Below are positions 27,191 to 36,834 of a DNA stretch of 64,000 bases, piece by piece. The notes under the pieces are model-generated. The model saw only the letters and a list, made by a program, of their open reading frames with translations, was not told where the DNA came from and did not search any database. Position numbers and translations under genes: made by a program. Numbering within the stretch: the stretch's first letter is position 1; every line of letters begins with the position of its first letter. The stretch covers positions 1-64,000 of the forward strand of contig NZ_JACJRJ010000003.1 of NCBI RefSeq assembly GCF_014697195.1. Direction: 5' to 3'. Source of the DNA: Cylindrospermum sp. FACHB-282. GTDB lineage: Bacteria; Cyanobacteriota; Cyanobacteriia; Cyanobacteriales; Nostocaceae.

Positions 27191-28120
27191 ATGCTTATGA
27201 CTCATTTCTGGCGATTAATTATCAGTGTGATGATTTTTTTGGCTCTAAATTTTTTCACGCCAAGTGCAAATTCATCACCGCTAGCGAACACCCAAATTAC
27301 AGCTGGTGATTTCTTCCAATTGGGTGTAGAGAATATGCAGCGCGGTAATTATCTGCAAGCTATCGAAAATCTGAATCTAGCGATTCAAAAGCAAAAAGAT
27401 TTTACCGCAGCTTATAGCGATCGCTGTTTAGCCTACCTTCAACTACAAGATTACCATCAAGCCATTGCAGATTGTACCCAGGCGATAAATTTCGCACCCG
27501 ATAACTTTGAAGCTTATCTGCACCGGGGACTAGCACACTACAGACAAGGGAATTATCCAGATGCGATTGCTGACCAAAGTCAAGCAATTACCCTGAAACC
27601 CTATAATTTCCAAGCTTACTACAACAGAGGGATAGCTCTTGCAGGGGAAAGAAACTACTCAGAGGCGATTGTTGATTACAACCGTGCATTAACTCAAATT
27701 CCTCAGACAATCAGTCTATCCCTGGCAGATATCTACAATGACCGAGGTTTAGCCCAAATAGAGTTGCAAAACTCAGAAGCAGCTATAGGTGACTTTAATC
27801 TGGCAATTCGTCTCAATGCTAAGGATGACAGAGCCTACTTTAACCGGGGTTGCGCTTGTGGCAGAAACGGGGATCATTTTGGTGCAGCCCGTGACTTTTC
27901 TCAAGTCATTAGGCTGAATCCCAGTAATGGACTAGCTTATATTAATCGAGCAGTAGCGCGATATAACTTAGGATACCATCAAAGTGCGATCGCTGATTTA
28001 CAACAGGCATCTGAATACTTTGGACACCAAGGGCAAAAGTTAGCCTACGAAAAAACTTTAGATTTACTCAAAACTCTGCAACAACAAATATCATCTGAAT
28101 TGGAAATTGCTAGTCTCTAA
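27191..28120 (+). CDS. Secreted or membrane-anchored TPR-repeat protein
   Basis: A 309-residue protein. Residues 1-28 are hydrophobic (FWRLIISVMIFLALNFFTPS), a signal peptide or anchor, so the repeats should face the periplasm or thylakoid lumen. About seven tetratricopeptide repeats follow, for example FQLGVENMQRGNYLQAIENL, AYLHRGLAHYRQGNYPDAIA and AYFNRGCACGRNGDHFGAAR. TPRs bind protein partners; none can be named. The start could be ATG 27191 or 27197; the frame opens with a TTG at 27185. It sits between petJ and the TonB receptor on the same strand. Confidence 0.85.
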   Translation: MLMTHFWRLIISVMIFLALNFFTPSANSSPLANTQITAGDFFQLGVENMQRGNYLQAIENLNLAIQKQKDFTAAYSDRCLAYLQLQDYHQAIADCTQAINFAPDNFEAYLHRGLAHYRQGNYPDAIADQSQAITLKPYNFQAYYNRGIALAGERNYSEAIVDYNRALTQIPQTISLSLADIYNDRGLAQIELQNSEAAIGDFNLAIRLNAKDDRAYFNRGCACGRNGDHFGAARDFSQVIRLNPSNGLAYINRAVARYNLGYHQSAIADLQQASEYFGHQGQKLAYEKTLDLLKTLQQQISSELEIASL

Positions 28121-28449
28121 TTGGATATTTTAAAAGTAGTTGGTTATATATCAAAAGCAATAAGCCAATAGTTCAGATTTATTTACAGAATAACTAAATA
28201 AAGCAGATAAATAATTAAACTAGACTTTCTAAGTAACCAATCATTTTTAATGTCAAATAAAGTGAACTATATCATATTATGTACAAAATTACAAATATTT
28301 TTTTAACTGCAAACTTGGCATTTTCAATTGGAGTAAAGCTAACCTCTGTCAGTGTTTAGACATACTATGACAGCTTGTCTTTTGACACCCTTTCTAGTAA
28401 CAGCGACAATTCGCTTAGTAAGTGATATTACCGAGTGTGAGACATCAAC
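28121..28449 (+). promoter_or_regulatory. Upstream region of the TonB receptor with the petJ-type element
   Basis: AT-rich, gene-free DNA. GACAGCTTGTCTTTTGAC at 28369-28386 is identical to the petJ upstream element except for one base, at nearly the same distance from the start codon. It contains GACA-gct-TGTC, the half-site spacing of BlaI/CopY-type operators. No other feature was recognised. Confidence 0.55.
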
Positions 28450-30531
28450 ATGAATAAGTGTTTTTTTTTGCTTCCAGTTGCTGTACAGAGTTTATTGATA
28501 GCCTTTCCTGCTGTTGCTGCTGATAAATTACCCGAAGCAATTTCCGACATTCCTAGTTTGAGTGAAATTGAATTACCCGCTACTAATGCTGAATTACTAA
28601 CTCAACAAAGTGAAGTTAGGCAAGAAAGTCAGCCAATCCCACAGCAAAATACTGAGCCAACTTCCACAGATGATGCAGACATTTCTATAGAAGCGATTGG
28701 GGAAAAAGATACTATCCCTGAGTCCACTCCAACTTATGTTATTGAACAAGAAGAAATTCAAAAGCAAGGTGCGACAAGTGTAGCTGATATTTTAAAAAAA
28801 ATGCCTGGTTTTGCCATCAATGATGTCGGTCATGGTGCAGATATTCACACAGGTACATACTACCGGGGAGCCTCAATTAATCAATCTGTATTTCTGATTA
28901 ATGGCAGACCAATTAATACGAATATTAATACTTATCATGGTGGGACTGATTTAAATAGCATTCCCGTAGAGTCCATTGACCGAGTAGAATTATATAGCGG
29001 TACTGCCTCCAGTTTATATGGTTCATCAGCCTTTGGGGGAGTTGTGAATATCATCACCAAAGAGGGTTATGGTCAGCCTAAATTAACTGGAAGTGTAGAA
29101 TTTGGCTCATTGAGTTTAAATAATCAACAGGTAAGTTATGGTGGTTCATCTGGGGCTGTCAAGTACAACTTCAGCTTTGAAAGGTATTTTATAGATAACC
29201 GTTACCGCGTTCCTGTGGGTGCAGCAAATCGTGATGCTCAGGGATTTTTATTTAATGCAGATACAGCTACAAGCACCTATTTTGGTAGCATCGGTATAGA
29301 TTTGAATCAGAAAAATTCTTTGAATCTGGATGTTACTACACTCAGCAGTCGTCGAGGTTTAATTTATTTCGGTTTCCCTCTGCAAAGAGACCGCTTAGAC
29401 CATGATAATTTGAATGTTGGCTTATCTTGGAAAACTCGACTTGGTAATGGGGAAAATTCTAAGCTCACAACCACAATCGGTTATAACCAAGATTACTTCA
29501 GCACTTATGGCCCTACAGTTGTTAGCGGCACAGAATATAACCGTACAGGGGTTTTAGATACACAACAAATCACAGCTAGGGTAGACCATGAGTGGAAACT
29601 TACGCCTAATAATCAATTACGCTGGGGATTAGATTTAAAAAACACTGACTTAAACGGTGATGTGTTGAGTAATAACCCTAGTAGAATTGCCAATAATGAA
29701 ACTGAAAATCGGAGTGTATTGAATACAGCATTATTTGCTGTTAATACTTGGAAGGTTAGCGATATTTTTCAGGTAGATTTAGGGCTAAGACAAAGCTTTG
29801 ATGGGCAATTTGGCAATTATTTCAACCCCAGTGCGGGGTTACGTTATGCCCTCACACCAGCAGTTGCTGTGCGAGGAAGTTGGGCTGGGGGACAGCGCAA
29901 TCCTGGCTTAGATCAGTTATATGTTTATGATACGGTTCATGGTTGGGAACCAAACCCCGATTTAAAGCCAGAAACTGGCTCATCTTGGACTGCGGGGGTG
30001 GATGTCAAGTTGTCTGAGAATTTATTGGGACAGTTTACTTATTTCGGCAGTAGTTTAGATAATCGATTGGGAGTGATAAATGGGAAATGGGCAAATATTG
30101 GCTTAGTAGATACCAGTGGTTTAGAGGCAGCATTACAATTAAAAATTGCTTCTGGCTGGTCAACTTTTCTCAACTATACTTATACAGATGCCCAAATTAA
30201 AACCGGAACGGAAAAAGGGTTACAATTAGGTCAGATTCCCTACTCTTCGCTTCAAAGTGGTATTGGTTATCAAAATGCTGGATGGCAAGCTAATTTATAT
30301 CTGACTTACAATAGTGGCTCTCGTCGGTCTACCTTTGTAAGAACTGGTGACAAAAATACAGATTTTGTCCCATCTTTTGTCAATTTAGATTTGAGTGGAC
30401 GGATTCCTGTAACTAGCAATTTGGGTGTGATTATTTATTTAGAAAATTTGCTCGATGAGCAATATGAACGAGTTAATCGCATCTACAGTCCTGGCTTTAC
30501 TTTCCGTGTGGGTTTAAGCTCAAACTTTTAG
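28450..30531 (+). CDS. TonB-dependent outer-membrane receptor, candidate copper or metal importer
   Basis: A 693-residue outer-membrane transporter. Residues 1-23 are a signal peptide (LLIAFPAVAA). A low-complexity Gln/Glu/Thr region follows (about 45-90). The plug domain spans about 90-205: PTYVIEQEEIQKQGATSVAD, GVVNIITKEG. The rest is a 22-strand-type beta-barrel ending in Phe (FRVGLSSNF), as required for BAM insertion. It resembles the BtuB/siderophore receptor class. No neighbouring siderophore genes are seen, and it shares the petJ upstream element, so copper uptake is a reasonable inference; Anabaena IacT is a known receptor affecting iron and copper. Confidence 0.9.
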   Translation: MNKCFFLLPVAVQSLLIAFPAVAADKLPEAISDIPSLSEIELPATNAELLTQQSEVRQESQPIPQQNTEPTSTDDADISIEAIGEKDTIPESTPTYVIEQEEIQKQGATSVADILKKMPGFAINDVGHGADIHTGTYYRGASINQSVFLINGRPINTNINTYHGGTDLNSIPVESIDRVELYSGTASSLYGSSAFGGVVNIITKEGYGQPKLTGSVEFGSLSLNNQQVSYGGSSGAVKYNFSFERYFIDNRYRVPVGAANRDAQGFLFNADTATSTYFGSIGIDLNQKNSLNLDVTTLSSRRGLIYFGFPLQRDRLDHDNLNVGLSWKTRLGNGENSKLTTTIGYNQDYFSTYGPTVVSGTEYNRTGVLDTQQITARVDHEWKLTPNNQLRWGLDLKNTDLNGDVLSNNPSRIANNETENRSVLNTALFAVNTWKVSDIFQVDLGLRQSFDGQFGNYFNPSAGLRYALTPAVAVRGSWAGGQRNPGLDQLYVYDTVHGWEPNPDLKPETGSSWTAGVDVKLSENLLGQFTYFGSSLDNRLGVINGKWANIGLVDTSGLEAALQLKIASGWSTFLNYTYTDAQIKTGTEKGLQLGQIPYSSLQSGIGYQNAGWQANLYLTYNSGSRRSTFVRTGDKNTDFVPSFVNLDLSGRIPVTSNLGVIIYLENLLDEQYERVNRIYSPGFTFRVGLSSNF

Positions 30532-30695
30532 CTATTGGGTGTAGAGATTTGATAATTTAGGATTGCTAACTAGGTCGGCGTAAAAAATTGAAGGTTTAAT
30601 GTATTTTCTGACTACATAAACTAAAACTGCCGTCCTTTTTTTTGCGCTTGACAGTAAGGCACAGCAAGTGGGCAAGGTAGTCTGGAAAATCGCCT

Positions 30696-31013
30696 CTAGC
30701 TATTTACACTCCCAAAAACGTCGCGTCCAATGTGAACTTGCCACTCCACAACTCTAGCAGAGTCCGCTAGCATCCCATCCCGCACACGGGGACTACTGTT
30801 GACAATGGCTTGAGCCGCTTCAGCATTCTCTGCTTGAATCACCCAAAGCCCGGTTCCATCATGGGGAAAAAACGGGCCGCAGCAGAGTAGTGTTCCTTGT
30901 TCATGTTGCTCACGAAACCAAGTCAGTTGATTTTGGTCATGTTCTGGGTGAGCCAATTTATAATCGTAATATTCTGGAATGGTTGCTACGACAACGGCAA
31001 AAAGTTTAGACAT
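30696..31013 (-). CDS. YciI-like domain protein
   Basis: A 105-residue protein beginning MSKLFAVVVATIPEYYDYKLAHPEH. The YciI fold (a dimeric ferredoxin-like barrel) is suggested by the initial beta-strand, HDQNQLTWFREQHEQGTLLCCGPFF and the final ADSARVVEWQVHIGR. YciI proteins have a His/Asp pair and uncertain, possibly dehalogenase-like, activity. The open frame extends 22 codons upstream of ATG 31013, but those codons have no family character. Confidence 0.8.
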   Translation of the reverse strand: MSKLFAVVVATIPEYYDYKLAHPEHDQNQLTWFREQHEQGTLLCCGPFFPHDGTGLWVIQAENAEAAQAIVNSSPRVRDGMLADSARVVEWQVHIGRDVFGSVNS

Positions 31014-31127
31014 AATGCTCTTCCAAACTGATTTCAGTAGTAGTATATACGTTAAAAGTGTATTTAAGTAAGTAGGCAAAAAAAATCAAGTTATATTAAG
31101 TAAAGTAACAAATTCTGAAATTAGCTC

Positions 31128-31245
31128 GTAGTGAGCGGCTCTTAGCCCTCACTATCTCCTGTGGTCGACCCTAGGCGTTGGCGCAGCCTTGCCTTTGGCG
31201 ATACGAGACGCTACGCGAACAAAGTAGGGCTGAAGCCCTTACTAC
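31128..31245. repeat. Palindromic miniature element
   Basis: Outer ends GTAGTGAG/GGCT...AGCC and GTAGGGCT/AGCCCTTACTAC are mutually complementary. The middle (GCGTTGGCGCAGCC, GCTACGCGAAC) is a series of short GC-rich iterated motifs. This is a non-coding repeat of the kind dispersed in Nostoc genomes. Confidence 0.65.
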
Positions 31246-31314
31246 AAACCTTTAATTATTTACGTTGCTCTACTTAGGCAAAATTATTTAAAATTCCTCT
31301 GTTTATGCTACAAA

Positions 31315-31662
31315 ATGAAGTTCGGAATCTGGGTTATATATTTCAAATTAATTATAATGGCTAATATGAGAGCCAGAATTGAAAATAAATTACTTTTTAT
31401 TCACCACGAAGATTTACCAGAGTTTAAGAAGGGCGGTTCTGTGGTCAGGAATTCTTATTTTTGGGCGCTACGTTCAATTGCTGGTCATGCTGGGCGTTAT
31501 CGTGATTGGGAATATGAATATGAGGTTTGGTTAGCGCTGGCGCGGATGCTGTTGTCGTTTTCTGAATCTGGGTATTTGGGTTATCGAGAAACTATATTGG
31601 AGTTTCCTCTATCTCAAGGTGAAATTCCTGATATGTTGCGATTGGTGTCAACTTGGGAATGA
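31315..31662 (+). CDS. Hypothetical small protein
   Basis: A 115-residue frame; the likely core starts at ATG 31357 (MANMRARIENKLLFIHHEDL). It is rich in Trp, Tyr, Glu and Arg (YRDWEYEYEVWLALARMLLS) and reads like a real soluble protein. I do not recognise the family, and no motif or signal peptide is visible. There is no clear ribosome binding site. It lies between a repeat element and the convergent CCA-adding gene. Confidence 0.5.
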   Translation: MKFGIWVIYFKLIIMANMRARIENKLLFIHHEDLPEFKKGGSVVRNSYFWALRSIAGHAGRYRDWEYEYEVWLALARMLLSFSESGYLGYRETILEFPLSQGEIPDMLRLVSTWE

Positions 31663-31881
31663 AGACTTTCGCCCACTACCTAATAGTTTTAGAAATCTCG
31701 AATTTTACTCTTTCATAAATCTCGATTACAGTAGTTTTCATTTATTTAGACCACAGTTTAGAAACGTTGTATACAATGTCTCTACAGGGTTTTTAATTTT
31801 CCAACTTGTGGCTCATTTAACTGAAAATCGCTGTAATTTGAGTGATAAATTTGTGCAAAAACCTCATTTGGATAATATCAA

Positions 31882-34575
31882 TTACCGGGGATAATTCCTG
31901 CTTAAAAATTCCTCTGCTTCTCCTCTATCTTTAATTACTCCGTCCAAGGTATAAGCCAATAATTCATCCAGCATTTGCCTAAACTGCGGGCCGGGTTTGT
32001 AACCTAGTTGTTTTAAATCATTGCCATTTAACAGCGGTTGTAGATTTGCCCACAGAGTGAAATATTGCCAAATCTCATGCCTGATTGCTCGCGGACTTTG
32101 CACAGCAATTAAAACTAGTGTGTGCAAGTCGTAGTGTCGCAGTAATTGCACCACCTGACTAGGACGCTGACAAGTGGGCAATGATGCCATTATTTTAGTT
32201 TGAGTTTGGGCTAAATTCTTCAATCTGGCGAAGCTGTCATCGGCTAATTGGAGATTTTTTGCCACCTTTGCCCGATATTCTGGTGCTAGGTGGGCAATTA
32301 ATGCTTCTAGGCGAATTTGCCAGTGAATTAAGGTTTGTTGCGAGTCAAATCGGAGTAAACAACGTTCTAATAAACGTAATTGGCGCAGAAGTTCAACATC
32401 TAGTTTTAAGGTAGGATGGATGCACTGTAACGCCCCCAAGTTATCGAGTAACTGCAAAGCAGATTTCCAGTAAGGGGCTTCGAGAATGTGTTTTAATTCT
32501 GTTTTTAGACGAGTTTGCAGGGCGGGAGTTTTGCTATTCTCTTGGGAGGTGCGATCGTAAACGCCGCTGTTGATAGCATAGCGGATATACTCTTCTGTTC
32601 GCGGTTCTATTTCAAATCCAAAGCGCACAGCAAAACGCACGCCGCGATAAATGCGGGTAGGATCTTCAATAAAGCTGTTAGGGTGTAAAATCCGAATTGC
32701 CTTGGCTTGTAAATCTAGTAACCCGCCAAAAAAATCGAGTAATTCCCCAGCACGGGGGGAGGTAAGGCGCAGTGCCATGGCGTTGATGGTAAAATCTCGG
32801 CGGTATAAGTCTTGCTGAATGGAACTCGCTTCAACTTCAGGATTGGCTGCTGGGTAAGGATAGAATTCTGTTCTAGAAGTGGCAATATCCATCCATAATG
32901 AATCAAATTCTGGGTCTTTGTGCCACAGCAACGCCGCAGTTTGAAAAGCGCCATGAATTTCTAACCGGGCATGAGGATAAAGTTGCTGGAGTGCTTTTGC
33001 TAGTTCTACACCTGCACCGACATCTGCGGCTTTGTGAAAACCATCAACTACTAAGTCAATATCTTTAATCATTAAGGTGCCGGCTGCTGCTTCTGCTAAT
33101 AGCAAGTCCCGCACTGCACCGCCAACAAGATAAAGATGCCAACCGCGTTTTTCTGCTTCTTGGGATGCTGTGGTGAGTAATTGCCATAATTGGGGTGCAA
33201 GGCGAGCGTGCAATTCGCTGTTGAGTGATAATGATGGAGACTGGGAACTCAGAATGCTTAATTCACTGCTTGTTTGATGCAATTCCCGCAAGACATCGGT
33301 ACGAGTAACAATACCGACTAACTGCCCTTTTTCCAATACGGGTAAGCGCCCGATATCATAAGTTACCATCAGCGCCTCAATTTGTGGCAGTGTGGTATCT
33401 GGTGTGATTGTCTTCAGATTTGTTGTCATGTAGCCTTTAACTGGTGCATGGCTAAAACCGTGGTGCAAGGCGATATCTAAATCGCGCCGGGAAATAATCC
33501 CGACTAATCGTCCTTCGGCATTGACTACAGATAAACCAGAGTGTCCGTAGCGCAACAAAATCCGCTGCGCTTCCGCGATGGTGGTTTCGGGGCGGATGGT
33601 GCGGACTGGGGAGGACATCAAATCTCCAGCTGTGGGGGGATGGGGAATTTGCCCTTTTAGCGCGTCTAAGAGTTGGGTTAAAATTGCTTGTGAGTCATTT
33701 GTCCGGAGGTTTAGCGATGCTGCTTGGGAATGACCACCACCACCGAAGAATTGAAATAAGAGGTTAAGATTTGTGCCGGGAATTTGCGATCGCCCAATTA
33801 TTGTGAGTCGCCAATCACCTTCCCCCAAGGGATATACATTCGCCAACAATATGGCGTCAATTTCAGTTAACTCGACGAGTTCCGAAGCAAGACTAGATAA
33901 CCCCGGTACAAACCCCTCAGTTTTTAGAGTTATCCAAGCGATGGTATATCCCCGTAAACAGAGATATTCTAAATTTTCTAACCCCTCAGTTAATAGCTGC
34001 TGCAATTGGGGAGACAAACCGGGATCGCGGTAAGTAGAAATTACCGACAAGCTGGCCCCTTGTTGCATCAACCAAGCCAAAGCTAAAGCATCTCTGGGTG
34101 TAGCTTGGTCAAAGGTCAAGGAGCCAGTGTCAACATGGATGCCCAAAGCCATCACAGTTGCCTCGGAGGTCGTGAGGCAAATTTGCCGTTGTTGCAACTG
34201 TTCCACCATTAAAGTAGTGGTAGCTCCCACAGGGGAAACATACAATTGCGTAGCGGGAATATCTAGTACTTGTCCTAAGTGATGGTCATAAACTATGATT
34301 TCTTTGATCTGGGGTAAATCTAACCACTCGACAGCTTTACCCAGGCGATCGCGCTTTTGCGTATCTACTACAGTTAGGGAACGAATTTTTTCTGGATTGA
34401 CCGAACGCCGTTCAATCAGCGGATATTCATCCCGATGTAATGCCAAAAAATCCCTTACAGGTGGGTGAGCTCCACCAGTAAGTACAATCTTGCTTCCTGG
34501 TAGCAAGCGCGTTAGCCCCACCGCCGCCCCTAAAGCGTCAAAATCAGCTGTTGTGTGGCAAAGAATTAAGTCCAT
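31882..34575 (-). CDS. CCA-adding enzyme fused to DHH phosphoesterase-like and CBS domains
   Basis: An 897-residue three-part protein from ATG 34575. Residues 1-320: DHH/DHHA1-like domain, with [15 protein letters not shown] and VYDHHLGQ metal-binding motifs. Residues about 320-450: two CBS domains that usually bind adenine nucleotides. Residues about 475-897: class II nucleotidyltransferase, with [21 protein letters not shown] (catalytic Asp pair), [21 protein letters not shown] and [13 protein letters not shown]. It adds the CCA or A end to tRNA. The fused form is known in cyanobacteria and some deep-branching bacteria. The frame extends 10 codons further upstream, but family proteins start at [14 protein letters not shown]. 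Confidence 0.92.
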   Translation of the reverse strand: MDLILCHTTADFDALGAAVGLTRLLPGSKIVLTGGAHPPVRDFLALHRDEYPLIERRSVNPEKIRSLTVVDTQKRDRLGKAVEWLDLPQIKEIIVYDHHLGQVLDIPATQLYVSPVGATTTLMVEQLQQRQICLTTSEATVMALGIHVDTGSLTFDQATPRDALALAWLMQQGASLSVISTYRDPGLSPQLQQLLTEGLENLEYLCLRGYTIAWITLKTEGFVPGLSSLASELVELTEIDAILLANVYPLGEGDWRLTIIGRSQIPGTNLNLLFQFFGGGGHSQAASLNLRTNDSQAILTQLLDALKGQIPHPPTAGDLMSSPVRTIRPETTIAEAQRILLRYGHSGLSVVNAEGRLVGIISRRDLDIALHHGFSHAPVKGYMTTNLKTITPDTTLPQIEALMVTYDIGRLPVLEKGQLVGIVTRTDVLRELHQTSSELSILSSQSPSLSLNSELHARLAPQLWQLLTTASQEAEKRGWHLYLVGGAVRDLLLAEAAAGTLMIKDIDLVVDGFHKAADVGAGVELAKALQQLYPHARLEIHGAFQTAALLWHKDPEFDSLWMDIATSRTEFYPYPAANPEVEASSIQQDLYRRDFTINAMALRLTSPRAGELLDFFGGLLDLQAKAIRILHPNSFIEDPTRIYRGVRFAVRFGFEIEPRTEEYIRYAINSGVYDRTSQENSKTPALQTRLKTELKHILEAPYWKSALQLLDNLGALQCIHPTLKLDVELLRQLRLLERCLLRFDSQQTLIHWQIRLEALIAHLAPEYRAKVAKNLQLADDSFARLKNLAQTQTKIMASLPTCQRPSQVVQLLRHYDLHTLVLIAVQSPRAIRHEIWQYFTLWANLQPLLNGNDLKQLGYKPGPQFRQMLDELLAYTLDGVIKDRGEAEEFLSRNYPR

Positions 34576-34864
34576 ATTGATCAATAGTCTGTTGTCAATG
34601 GTCAATGTACTTTATGCCTTAAAAAGGTAATTGGTAAAACTCTTACCCCATCACCAGTCAAGAGTCCCCTTTTCGGTCAGTTGGCAGTGGTAAAAATAAA
34701 CTACTGACCACTAACCACCAACTAATGTCTATAGTGACGCAATTTCTGATAGCTTAAAAATAGGGGAAAACTATCAGTGTCACCCTTCACGCTCGTTGCC
34801 CGCAGTGTCCGCCATGCGGTAGCCTTGGGAGTGTCAATATTTCGCTATCTTGGGAGAAGCAAAA
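34576..34864. promoter_or_regulatory. Divergent region between the CCA-adding gene and psbZ
   Basis: CAGTTGGCAGTGGT and ACTGACCACTAACCACCAACT-like short inverted repeats occupy about 34678-34724. GATAG and CTATC enclose a short loop near 34750-34775. Both gene promoters should be here; none was assigned with confidence. Confidence 0.45.
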
Positions 34865-35053
34865 ATGACCGTAGTATTCCAAATTTCTTTAATATCTTTA
34901 GTTCTGATATCTTTTGTTCTAGTTGTTGGCGTCCCTGTTGTCTACGCCACTCCCCAAAATTGGGTTGAATCTAAAAAACTGCTCTGGGTTGGTTCTGGAG
35001 TTTGGATTGCTTTGGTGCTTTTAGTTGGCGTATTAAACTTTTTTGTGGTCTAG
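34865..35053 (+). CDS. psbZ: Photosystem II protein PsbZ
   Basis: A 62-residue protein with two transmembrane helices (about 4-28 and 40-60), starting [20 protein letters not shown] and containing [13 protein letters not shown] in the loop, the PsbZ (Ycf9) signature. It sits at the edge of the PSII core near CP43 and stabilises the supercomplex. ATG 34865 with GGGAG about 9 bases upstream; the in-frame ATG at 34850 is not used. The psbZ-ribH gene order is common in cyanobacteria. Confidence 0.95.
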   Translation: MTVVFQISLISLVLISFVLVVGVPVVYATPQNWVESKKLLWVGSGVWIALVLLVGVLNFFVV

Positions 35054-35249
35054 GCGACGGCTTTGCCCAGGTACAGCCACATAATATAAAGAATAGAGGA
35101 GCAGAAAAGCCAAAGTAAAAGCTCAAAAGACAAAAGGAGAAATTTTTTCCTTTTTCTTTGTTCTTTTTTCCTGATTGTGCTTTCCTGCTCCTCTGCATTG
35201 AGAGAAGAAATGTATATTGATTAAGCACTTATAGTGAGTTGAGACAGTT

Positions 35250-35822
35250 ATGGCAGTTTTTGAGGGAAGTTTTACCCATACTCAAACAGATCCTTTACGC
35301 TTTGCCCTGGTTATTGGTCGCTTCAATGATCTAGTGACAGTTAAGCTGCTAGAAGGGTGTCAAGACTGCTTGAAACGTCACGGCATCGATACCAATCCCC
35401 ACGGCAAACAGGTAGACTACGTTTGGGTACCTGGAAGCTTTGAAGTGCCCCTCGTCGCTCGCCAACTGGCACTTTCCCATCGATATGATGCCATAATCTG
35501 CTTGGGCGCGGTGATTAAGGGGCAAACGCCTCATTTTGATTACGTATCCTCGGAAGTTGCCAAGGGAATTGCCGCCACTGGCTTTCAAACAGGCGTACCC
35601 GTGATTTTTGGCATTTTGACAGTAGACACCATGCAGCAAGCCTTAGAACGGGCAGGGATTAAAAGCAATCATGGCTGGGACTACGCGATGAATGCCTTAG
35701 AAATGGCTAGCCTCATGCGGCAATTGCGCTCTAACCTGGCAGAACCATATACTCGTAATGCCCAACCCTTACCAGCGTCCTTAGTCGGTAACTTTGCTCC
35801 AGAATCAGAAGAACTGGGCTGA
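35250..35822 (+). CDS. ribH: 6,7-dimethyl-8-ribityllumazine synthase
   Basis: Penultimate enzyme of riboflavin synthesis, condensing 5-amino-6-ribitylaminouracil with dihydroxybutanone phosphate. The 190-residue protein has [53 protein letters not shown] with the active-site His, [11 protein letters not shown] and [14 protein letters not shown]. The last 25 residues are a Pro/Ala-rich tail beyond the usual domain. It follows psbZ on the same strand after 196 bases. Confidence 0.95.
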   Translation: MAVFEGSFTHTQTDPLRFALVIGRFNDLVTVKLLEGCQDCLKRHGIDTNPHGKQVDYVWVPGSFEVPLVARQLALSHRYDAIICLGAVIKGQTPHFDYVSSEVAKGIAATGFQTGVPVIFGILTVDTMQQALERAGIKSNHGWDYAMNALEMASLMRQLRSNLAEPYTRNAQPLPASLVGNFAPESEELG

Positions 35823-35831
35823 GGCAAGTGC

Positions 35832-35884
35832 TGAGTCCTGAATGCTGGTTCTCCTGAGTCAACAAATACAAAATTCAGGACTCA
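35832..35884. repeat. Inverted repeat after ribH
   Basis: TGAGTCCTGAAT (35832-35843) and ATTCAGGACTCA (35873-35884) are exact complements 29 bases apart. It may form the 3' end of the ribH transcript. Confidence 0.65.
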
Positions 35885-35944
35885 TCTAAATTAGGGGTTG
35901 ACAAATAAGAGTTTATTTGAGAAGATAGGATTCATACAGAAATT

Positions 35945-36016
35945 GCGGGTATAGCTCAGTGGTAGAGCGTCACCTTGCCAAGGTGAATGTCGCGCGTTCG
36001 AATCGCGTTACCCGCT
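35945..36016 (+). tRNA. tRNA-Gly (GCC)
   Basis: A complete cloverleaf of 72 bases without encoded CCA. Acceptor GCGGGTA/TACCCGC with T as discriminator, D arm GCTCAGTGGTAGAGC, anticodon stem TCACC/GGTGA with loop TTGCCAA (anticodon GCC), a short variable loop, and T arm GCGCG-TTCGAAT-CGCGT. It reads glycine GGC/GGU codons. Confidence 0.97.
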
Positions 36017-36422
36017 TTCAAAAAGATTTAACCGTCGGTCTCAAGCTATGATAAATCTAAACTGGCTTAATTGGACAGTTTTTAGATGCAGCCGACTAGT
36101 TATATGTGTCCTTTGCTATACAAGTCTAAAGGTGGCTGTGGAAATAGTAAGATTGTCGGGTGCAATACTTCTTTTGGCAGTCAAATTAGCCAAAATAAGG
36201 GGAATAATTATGGAAATGGGCTGATGTTCTGACTATCTCCAATCTCAGCAGATGCCTGTGATCAGCGAGAAAAAATGAGTAGAAATATTTACCAGATGAC
36301 CTCCAAGGATGAAGAACGGAGAAATCCGGACTGAACCTGAATCACTGGAAAAATATGAGGCTAATTAACAGAATGGTATTTTGGCAGTTTAGAAAAACAC
36401 GCTCAAGTTATTTAGATCGCTT
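36017..36422. other. Intergenic, no gene seen
   Basis: Four hundred bases between tRNA-Gly and the zinc-ribbon gene. AAACTG near 36059 and CAGTTT near 36076 form a weak hairpin. No coding frame, strong repeat or RNA was recognised. Confidence 0.5.
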
Positions 36423-36830
36423 GTGCAATCTCAAAAACCCGAAAAAATAGACTTAAATACGGATTACACCTGTCCTTGCCGGCGCCGGGGGCAGTTAATT
36501 CCGATTACGCTAACAGAAGCATTTGGTTGCGATCGCTGTCAGCAAATATTCGTTGTAGAAGATAATGGTTATGTCCTAGAGCAACTTTCTACCACCTATC
36601 CCTACAAACGAGCTTGGCGTTGGACGGGTAAGAGTTGGCGTATTGTCCATCCTCGATTGGCAGAAAGCTATCTGCCGATAGCCCTAGGCATTATTTTCGT
36701 GTTAGTCATTATATGGCTACCATTAGCGCTACGATTAGCAAATGGTTCCAGCATTATTGCTTGGGCAATGGTGGCGGTGCTATTAGCTATCCTGCCGGCG
36801 CTAATGGTCTGGCTTACCTACAGACCTTAA
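36423..36830 (+). CDS. Zinc-ribbon membrane protein of unknown function
   Basis: A 135-residue protein from GTG 36423. The N-terminal half has YTCPC...GCDRCQ (about 15-40), two cysteine pairs that should bind one zinc, and a beta-strand VVEDNGYVLEQL. Two hydrophobic helices close the protein (about 84-104 and 110-130). The ribbon should face the cytosol. I recognise it as a cyanobacterial hypothetical type but know no function. The stop is only 4 bases before the ProA-like gene, so they are probably co-transcribed. Confidence 0.75.
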   Translation: MQSQKPEKIDLNTDYTCPCRRRGQLIPITLTEAFGCDRCQQIFVVEDNGYVLEQLSTTYPYKRAWRWTGKSWRIVHPRLAESYLPIALGIIFVLVIIWLPLALRLANGSSIIAWAMVAVLLAILPALMVWLTYRP

Positions 36831-36834
36831 CTCA

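Noticed and set aside
31619-31894. A 91-codon plus-strand frame overlapping the end of the CCA-adding gene
   Set aside because: It overlaps a hypothetical gene and the convergent gene and is low in complexity; no start signal.
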